From Paraspadella gotoi (lineage: Eukaryota > Chaetognatha): a stretch of 64,000 nt of DNA. This document shows, piece after piece, positions 57,701-64,000 of the stretch. The translations under genes and the position numbers were made by a program. How positions within the stretch are numbered: position 1 is the stretch's first letter; each line of letters begins with the position of its first letter. The notes beneath the pieces were generated by a model that saw only the letters and a list, made by a program, of their open reading frames with translations, had not been told where the DNA came from and made no database searches. The stretch covers positions 21,016,268 to 21,080,267 of the forward strand of contig CM119263.1 of assembly GCA_051294375.1 (NCBI GenBank). The letters run 5' to 3'.

Positions 57701-58580
57701 TAGGACCTTGCCATATATGAAATGTTTGAAATCAAAAAACGAGTATTGTGTAAAAGGTGCCACTACATCATATGAATTTTTTTTGAACATTTTTTTTCCA
57801 AAAAAAATTTACAGTAAATGCTGCCAACTTTGAAAAAAATGAAAAAAAATGGTAAAAAATGGACTTTTTGCTAAATATCTTTAAAAGCTTAATTGCTAGA
57901 GGGACGAAACCCAAACTATCTTGTAGATTGGAAAAAATTGACTATGTTACATACCTCGTATTATAAATTAAGTTAGTTTTTTACTAAGGAAAATTTTTTT
58001 AAAACTATTGTTTTGGTCAATTTTGATATAAATTTTTTAAAATGATATTTTTAACAATGTTTGTGAAATATTTTGTAAAAAAAATTATGGCGAATTGAAT
58101 AAAGAAATAATTGCCTTTGTTTTGCTGAAAGAATTTTTAAAAAAGGATTATCGGTTAAAAATGTATAATTTTTTAAATTTAAAAAAAATCACTTTTCTTA
58201 ATAATTATTTATTTTAATAGGTTTGAACTAGGCTAAAGGGAAAAAGGGAATGCACTTTTTTCAGAGTAAATAAAAAAATAGTAAATTCTGATTTGACAAT
58301 AGGGAACTTTAAATATTTGTCTCACCAGGTCATTAAAGTTGTTTAATTTTTATTATTTTATGGAATTATGACTTTTAAATAGGTAGTTTTTAATTTTTTT
58401 CTATATAAAAGAAAAAGAAAAATGACAAAAGCGATTAAAATATTAAAAATTGATAAAATGAGACAAAAAGAGTAAGAAATTAATGAAAGTTAAATAACTG
58501 AGAAAAGAGTTGCTTGCTGCTTGCCAGTCGAGAAAAAAAAGTATAGTGCCCAAGAAAGAAACTAGTTATTCTATTTTTGT
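54757..58580. repeat. Left arm of large inverted repeat
   Basis: About 3.8 kb of very AT-rich DNA that returns in reverse complement at 58845-62793. Matched landmarks: CGGACTCGGGTAGAGATTG (54860) with CAATCTCTACCCGAGTCCG (62667); TTCTAGTTACTACTCG with its mirror near 62030; GAGGGACGAAACCC with its mirror near 59525; AACTAGTTATTCTATTTTTG with its mirror near 58857. A possible frame at 56841-57059 corresponds to the right-arm frame at 60094-60360 but is broken. Arms show visible substitutions and indels. Confidence 0.85.
57402..57760. repeat. Left-arm-specific duplication around an inserted stretch
   Basis: The phrase CTTGCCATATAT...AAAAAACGAGTATTGTG occurs twice (57411-57455 and 57706-57755), enclosing about 240 bp (ATGAGAGATCCCGATCGATT, AACGATGACGCTCTTTATTC). 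The right arm has the phrase once (59685-59730) and lacks the enclosed DNA. It is thus an arm-specific event, either insertion with a long target duplication or unequal exchange. Confidence 0.75.
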
Positions 58581-58844
58581 TATCTATTCATGATTTATAG
58601 TTAATAATTAAGTCTATTTTAAATAGTCGATTTAGTTTTGAAATATTATTTTTAATTCATCTTTGATTTTTATTCATTTCATATCTTTTATAGTTGATGA
58701 TTATCAACAAGTTGGATCTATTCTTAAATTTATCAAGCAAGCTTAATAATCTTTCCAAATCTTTTACAACTTTTGATTAAGCAATATATTTAACACAAAT
58801 TATAATTCAACTCAGTTCTGGAAACTAGCTTGACAAAGGTAATT
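58581..58844. other. Spacer between inverted arms
   Basis: About 260 bp of AT-rich DNA where the two arms no longer mirror each other (TTGATGATTATCAACAAGTTG). No gene. Confidence 0.6.
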
Positions 58845-61800
58845 TATGAAAAAAATAGAATAACTAGTTTTCTTTCTTTGGCACTCTAGATGATGACTTT
58901 TTTTTCTCGATCGGTAACCACGCAAGCAACTCTTCTCTCAGATGCTTTTTTTGTCTTCATTTTATCAATTTTTAATCATTTAATCGCTTTTGTTAATTTT
59001 TCTTTTCTTTTATATAGAAAAAAAAATTAAAAAAACTACCTTATTTAAAACCCATAATTCACTATAAAATGATAAAAAGTTAAAAAAACTTTAATGACCT
59101 AGTGAGACAAAAAATATTAAAGTTACCCATTGTCAAATCGTCAGAATTTTACTATTTTTTATTTACTCTTGAAAAGAGTGCATTCCTTTTTCCCTTTAGC
59201 CTAGTTCAAACCTATTAAATAAAAATAATTATTAAGAAAAATGATTTTTTTTAATTTTAAAAAATTATAACTTTTTAACCATAATCCTTTTTTAAAAATT
59301 CTTTCAGCAAAACAAAGGCAATTAATTTCTTTATTCAATCGCCATAATTTTTCTACAAAATATTTCAAAACATTGTAAATATATATCATTTTTTAAAAAT
59401 TTTATCAAAAATTGCCCAAAACAATAGGTTTTAAAAAAAATTTTCCTTAGTAAAACAACTTAACAATTATAATGCGAGGTATGTAACATAGTCAATTTTT
59501 TTCACTCTACAAGATAGTTTGGTTTCGTCCCTCTAGCAATAAAGCCTTTTAAAGATATTTAGCAAAAAGTCCATTTTTACCTATTTTTTTCATTTTTTTC
59601 AAAGTTGGCAAGCATTACTGTAAATTTTTTTTGGAAAAAAAAATGTTCAAAAAATTCATATGATGTATGGGCACCTTTTTAAACAATACTCGTTTTTGCA
59701 ATTTCAAAACTTTAATATATGGCAACGGTCAATATATATTTTATATATTATAAATATTCTATAGTATTATACTAAATTAAATAAGACAAAATAGTATTTA
59801 AACGAGAGCTTGAATGCTCCAAAATGAGGAATTTCAAAAAGATTTTTGCATAAAAATAAAATAGTTAACGTATTTTGTTGCTTAAATTCTTTATTAACAT
59901 AAATATAATTAAATTGTATTATAAAAATTTTATAAATCAATTGTTTTAAGTTACCATTTAATAAATAGCTAAAGTATTGGACAAAAAACCTTGAATAATA
60001 AGATAAAAATAACGCAATAAAAAGTAAAATATCAAAAAAAAATATAAAAGAATAATATAATATAATTAAAATTAACTTATTATAAATATTAAATTATATT
60101 TTAAAAAAAATTATTGCACAATGATTTAGAAATTGTTGAAAATTATTAATAAATTTTCTATAGCCATAGATATTTTTACAGTAATTTTTAGTCAAACGTA
60201 TTCTCTCAACGACAATTTGTTTTAATCCTTTTGGTTTGTTCCGTAAGTAGCATTTAAAAGAGAAATTTTTGTTTTCAGAAACAAAAACAAAAACTTTCTC
60301 TTTAAACAAGAGGAAAATGTTTAAATTCTTTAGAAACCACAAGCTTTGGAAAGCCGGCAAATTTTAGTGATTAGTCTAATCTTACTCCACATATTACTAT
60401 TGAATAACCAGACTTTACATAAAAACTGATAATCATAATATTTGAAACAATATTTTTCTCTTCAACTGAAACAAAAATTAAATAAATTCTAAAAAGTTAA
60501 AAACTAAAAACTGAAAAAAAAAGGGAAAAAAAAACTAAATGTCAATCATTTGCATAAATTCTCAGGTATATACATATACGATAAGTGAAAAGAATTTCGA
60601 TTTTAAATATCAGAATCAATGATTTAAGTATATTATGTTTTGGAGAGAACAATGAAAATAAATTAATCTTTTCAATCAACAAAATTGGAAAAAACATGGC
60701 AGTAAACCAAATTATGATTTAAAAACAATATGATCAATATATGATAACATTTTAAATTGTTAACAAACAACGATGAAGGCTACAATTAGTCGGGAAAATG
60801 TCCTATCTTATGTAAAACAACATTATATCGTCATTGTTACACATTAAAAAGTTATTATTTCGCTCTCTAAATCAAACAACAAATGAAAAGAAATAATACA
60901 ATAACTAAAAACTAAAAAAAAATCCGAGATAATTTTTTATAATTCAAAAAAAATTTGACTATGGCGATGCTCAAACTCGTCATTCATCCTGAAATATTGG
61001 CCTATAACATTATAAAATGAAAACTACTAGTACATAAGGAAAAATGGGTTTATATATAATATGTTTAAGGAAGAAGGGGATAAAATTGTAATCAAATCAT
61101 ATCCGTTAAAGTCATTTTTTGCTTTTTGTATAAATAATATAAAATTTATTACAATATAATCTATATTAATATTGTATTATCATTTGCCACTTATAAGATC
61201 ATATTAATATATTAAATTTCTCTTTAAATATAGTTCATACTGAATTTCAGTAAGCAAACAAAAAAAAATATAGTGATTAAATTTCTAAAATGTTTTCCTC
61301 ATAAAAAAACAGGGAAAAAAAAACCTATTAAAAAATCACAACAGCCGCTCAGCACTAAAAACTCATAAATTATTAATCATTATGAAATATTAATAAAACG
61401 TAGATAAATATTATTCATAATACATATTTATTAAAAAAAACCTAAACTTACTCGTCCAATTTCTCACAGGCAAAAAGATGCGCTCTTTTTTATGAAAAAT
61501 TCAGTGAATATTCGCCAGAGTTCCGCTAGTATCTTTTGTTTCTTTTTGACCGGCTTGACCGGTCTCATTTACAATAAAAAGATACGACAATGACGTATTC
61601 GATCTCGGATCTCTTATGATTCGATGCCATTAAAATGAAATATTTTTATACGAAACATCATATTTATTATACCGTCTGATTAAGTGTGCCGAACGTTTTT
61701 CTATGAAACTCGATATACTGTACTATTTCTAACTTTGGGGTCTACTTAACATCATTTGAAAAACAAACCATAATTTGCTTGGGAAATCGTGATAAAAAGT

Positions 61801-62793
61801 TTTATCTTCCGTATATACGCTTGTAAAATTTCGGATTAGAACACTAAAGCCTAATTTCAATTTTTATTTTACTACCAAAATTGAATATATGAAGTCGTAC
61901 CAAAAAACGACACAATCTTATGTAATTTAATGTAGGAATGGATTAGTACTCTCAAATATTTATAGTTCAACTTCTAAAAACTTTCGTTAAAAATTTCTAC
62001 ATTTTTAAACCAAATCTTTAACTCTTTAACGCAGTGAGTAACTAGAACCACATAAACAATTCACACTGCATGCTTGCTAAATTTGCAGAGCGTTTAACAT
62101 ATCTCCCCTTATCTCTGAATGATTTTGACGCGAAAGTCACTCTCACTCTCTTCTATAGATAAAAATTATTGATTGAGCTGATCTGATCAGTGATGAAAGA
62201 TATCAATATGTCGATTTATCACATTGACATATTAAGGGTGGCCAAAAATGATCGACCTTCATTCATCAATTAAGAGTTCTCTGTAATATTCAAATGGTCA
62301 TTTGGTCCATCATAATACTTAATCAATATTAATATCACTTTTTTAATTAGTGAAGGACTGGTAATAACATTAAAAGGCATTTAAATATTTATCCAATCAG
62401 CAATAGGCAATTATAAATCGATTTTTTAAGAACGGATTCAGATAGCCCATAAAAAGTCTTGTCTAATAACAAAGCTATAATTCGGTGTTTTTTATCATTT
62501 TCGATGAATAAATGCGGTCAAATAAAATGGAAAAATTTTCTAAAATCATCCATCATCAGTCGTCATACCATTAATTTTTATTTTTAGTTTTTGGCTAATT
62601 TTAAGCCAATAAAACAAAAAAATTTGGGAAAATCTTGTAGTAATATTGCTTTCTTTATTTTTTTTCAATCTCTACCCGAGTCCGTTTTTAAAAAATTCTG
62701 ATTTAAAAAAAAATACTTTTTCCATGATTTAATAGTAATACGATGTTATAACCCAAGGAATTTGAATAGTTACAACGCATTTTTAATTAATAA
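58845..62793. repeat. Right arm of large inverted repeat
   Basis: Reverse complement of the left arm. It contains an 88-codon minus-strand frame (60094-60360, start MPAFQ) whose start region is also kept on the plus strand of the left arm (ATGCCGGCTTTTCAAGC, 56823) but is frameshifted there. The frame is K-, F- and N-rich and not recognised, so no function is proposed. A short GC-richer part at 61540-61570 (TTGACCGGCTTGACCGGTCT) is only approximately matched on the left near 55860. Confidence 0.85.
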
Positions 62794-62830
62794 GTTGCCA
62801 GACCATGTTTCGACTCAGAGATTTTCGAGT
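62794..62830 (-). ncRNA. Hammerhead-like core beside right arm, cut by gap
   Basis: Exact repeat of 54193-54229, again ending at an N gap after TTCGAGT. It shows that the Penelope-type end sequence flanks the inverted repeat on its right side as well. Confidence 0.35.
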
Positions 62831-62855
62831 NNNNNNNNNNNNNNNNNNNNNNNNN
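62831..62855. other. Assembly gap (25 N)
   Basis: Exactly 25 N, placed at the same base of the hammerhead-like motif as the 527-N gap. Confidence 0.95.
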
Positions 62856-62989
62856 AACGTTTTTGAAAATCTGAATCCATCTTGATACACTAATGTAAGT
62901 TGGATAGACAATCTGACAGACACACTGACCAAAGGTTTTTGATACACTTGCGTGGCTCTTAATCACGGTGCATCTAAAAATAATATAAA

Positions 62990-63245
62990 AAATACAAATT
63001 AAATTAATAAACTAAAATTGATCTTTACTTTTTCTATTTAAATCTACTTCCACTAGCTTGATTCCATTGAAACTTGAATTCCAGCTCAATGTACTAGTTT
63101 TTTAATCCCGGACAAAATTTCAACTCAATTGATTTATCCAAACATAAGTAATAAGACTTTAAAGGTAAGGGATAAAGGATGGACAGACAGACAGATGGAC
63201 AGACAAATGTTTGAAGTTTTTGATATCAAACGACAGATTAAACAG
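62990..63245 (+). repeat. Diverged copy of composite element end
   Basis: One unit of the about 150-bp type (TTGATTCCATTGAAACTTGA, AATTTCAACTCAATTGAT) followed by a GGACAGACAGACAGATGGAC run in place of GACG and a decayed core (ATTCTGACTG). It looks older than the other copies. Confidence 0.65.
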
Positions 63246-63635
63246 AGGAGATTCTGACTGTATTGTTTTTTAAGGGATATGTTGTTTACACGTTACAGAA
63301 TAGACCAATATTTTTTTAGTTTGAATTCTGATGGCATTTATGTATTTAACTGTATCTTGAGAGCTTTAAGAGATTTTGCATTAATTTTTATACATAACAT
63401 TCACGAAGTAATAACCTAGGATGAGAAACAATAAAAAAATAAAAAAATCAATAATGAAAATTTTTTTTTAACTGCATAGTTTATTCTACGAGACTGTACA
63501 TCTCGTCTTAACTTAACTTAATAAGTAAAACAATTTCAAAAAGACTATATTTAGCTAAAACAGAACTAATATTAAAATCCAAAATAAAAATAGACATATT
63601 TAGATTTAATATTGCAATAATCATCTCTTACAGTT
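63246..63635. other. AT-rich, no gene seen
   Basis: AT-rich single-copy DNA without a convincing frame. Confidence 0.6.
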
Positions 63636-63639
63636 GGAC

Positions 63640-63900
63640 TTTTTCTCTTTCTTTCTCTCTCTTTCTTTCTCTCTCTCTCTCTTTCTTTCTCTCTCTCTAT
63701 TACTCATACACATATTTGTTTGTTTTATTTATGATGAATGATTCATCACATCAATGAATGACTATCATCGCATCAATGAATGATTATCATCACATCAATG
63801 AATGACTATCATCGCATCAATCATTTGATTATCATCGCATCAATCATTTTGGTTATCATCGCATCAATCATTGGTTATAGGTTAACATCGCATCAATTTT
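63640..63900 (+). repeat. CT run and 24-bp satellite
   Basis: A CT/CTTT run (63643-63700), the ACTCATACACATATTTG lead-in and GCATCAATGAATGATTATCA units (63735-63895), arranged exactly as at 12830-13060 and 24800-25050. The repeated lead-in shows that the satellite travels with a fixed flank. Confidence 0.8.
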
Positions 63901-64000
63901 TTGTTTTTCTTTTTTTATTTCTTTATTTCCTCCTCTCGACTGGCGAGATCACTATTCTTTTAAGATTTTAGAAAAAGTACATAGATGCTTGCAGAATAGT

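Overview
The window is repeat-dominated, AT-rich nuclear DNA from an animal. It is full of microsatellites (CT/GA, AAT, CTTT, GACG, CAAT, TTTA), tRNA-derived SINE heads, a Tc1-type transposase remnant, a Penelope-type GIY-YIG endonuclease fragment and interstitial TTAGGG/CCCTAA arrays. TTAGGG argues against most arthropods (TTAGG) and nematodes (TTAGGC). A lophotrochozoan, possibly a mollusc, is a guess from texture only. Nothing looks bacterial or organellar. Most long reading frames are translations of microsatellites. Nine N gaps, including three of exactly 25 N and one of exactly 100 N, plus abundant one-base indels between repeat copies, suggest a scaffolded and incompletely polished long-read assembly.

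Layout. Positions 1-30030 are built from a segment with parts X, Y and Z: Y1 (358-6370), X1-Y2-Z2 (6370-17210), then X2-Y3-Z3 (18430-30030). X-Y-Z is therefore an 11-12 kb direct duplication with an extra Y in front. Z ends in a large palindrome whose arms carry CCCTAA then TTAGGG hexamers separated by about 30-bp non-telomeric spacers. From 30980 to 33235 pieces of Y and Z return in inverted orientation. From 33500 to 40010, and again at 51005-52975, lies a composite repeat assembled in fixed order: an 18-bp array, CAAT, units of about 150 bp, GACG, and a core ending in a 9-bp hairpin. Between these, 34.7-37.5 kb, 40.8-47.4 kb and 48.4-50.9 kb are mostly single-copy.

The only good candidate for host coding sequence is a pair of exons at 50214-50264 and 50594-50720 that join in phase, with an ATGGCGGC (YY1-like) promoter-like region about 1.2 kb upstream. 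Two further possible exons lie at 48546-48871. At 53020-54229 a deleted Penelope-like element keeps a GIY-YIG domain between two direct copies of a motif that, on the minus strand, resembles a hammerhead ribozyme core. From 54757 to 62793 there is an imperfect inverted repeat with arms of about 3.9 kb, very AT-rich and without recognisable genes.

No operon-like cooperation between genes can be claimed. The biology visible here is repeat biology: modular satellites, palindromes and retroelement remnants. All similarity statements come from reading by eye; no alignment or database search was run.
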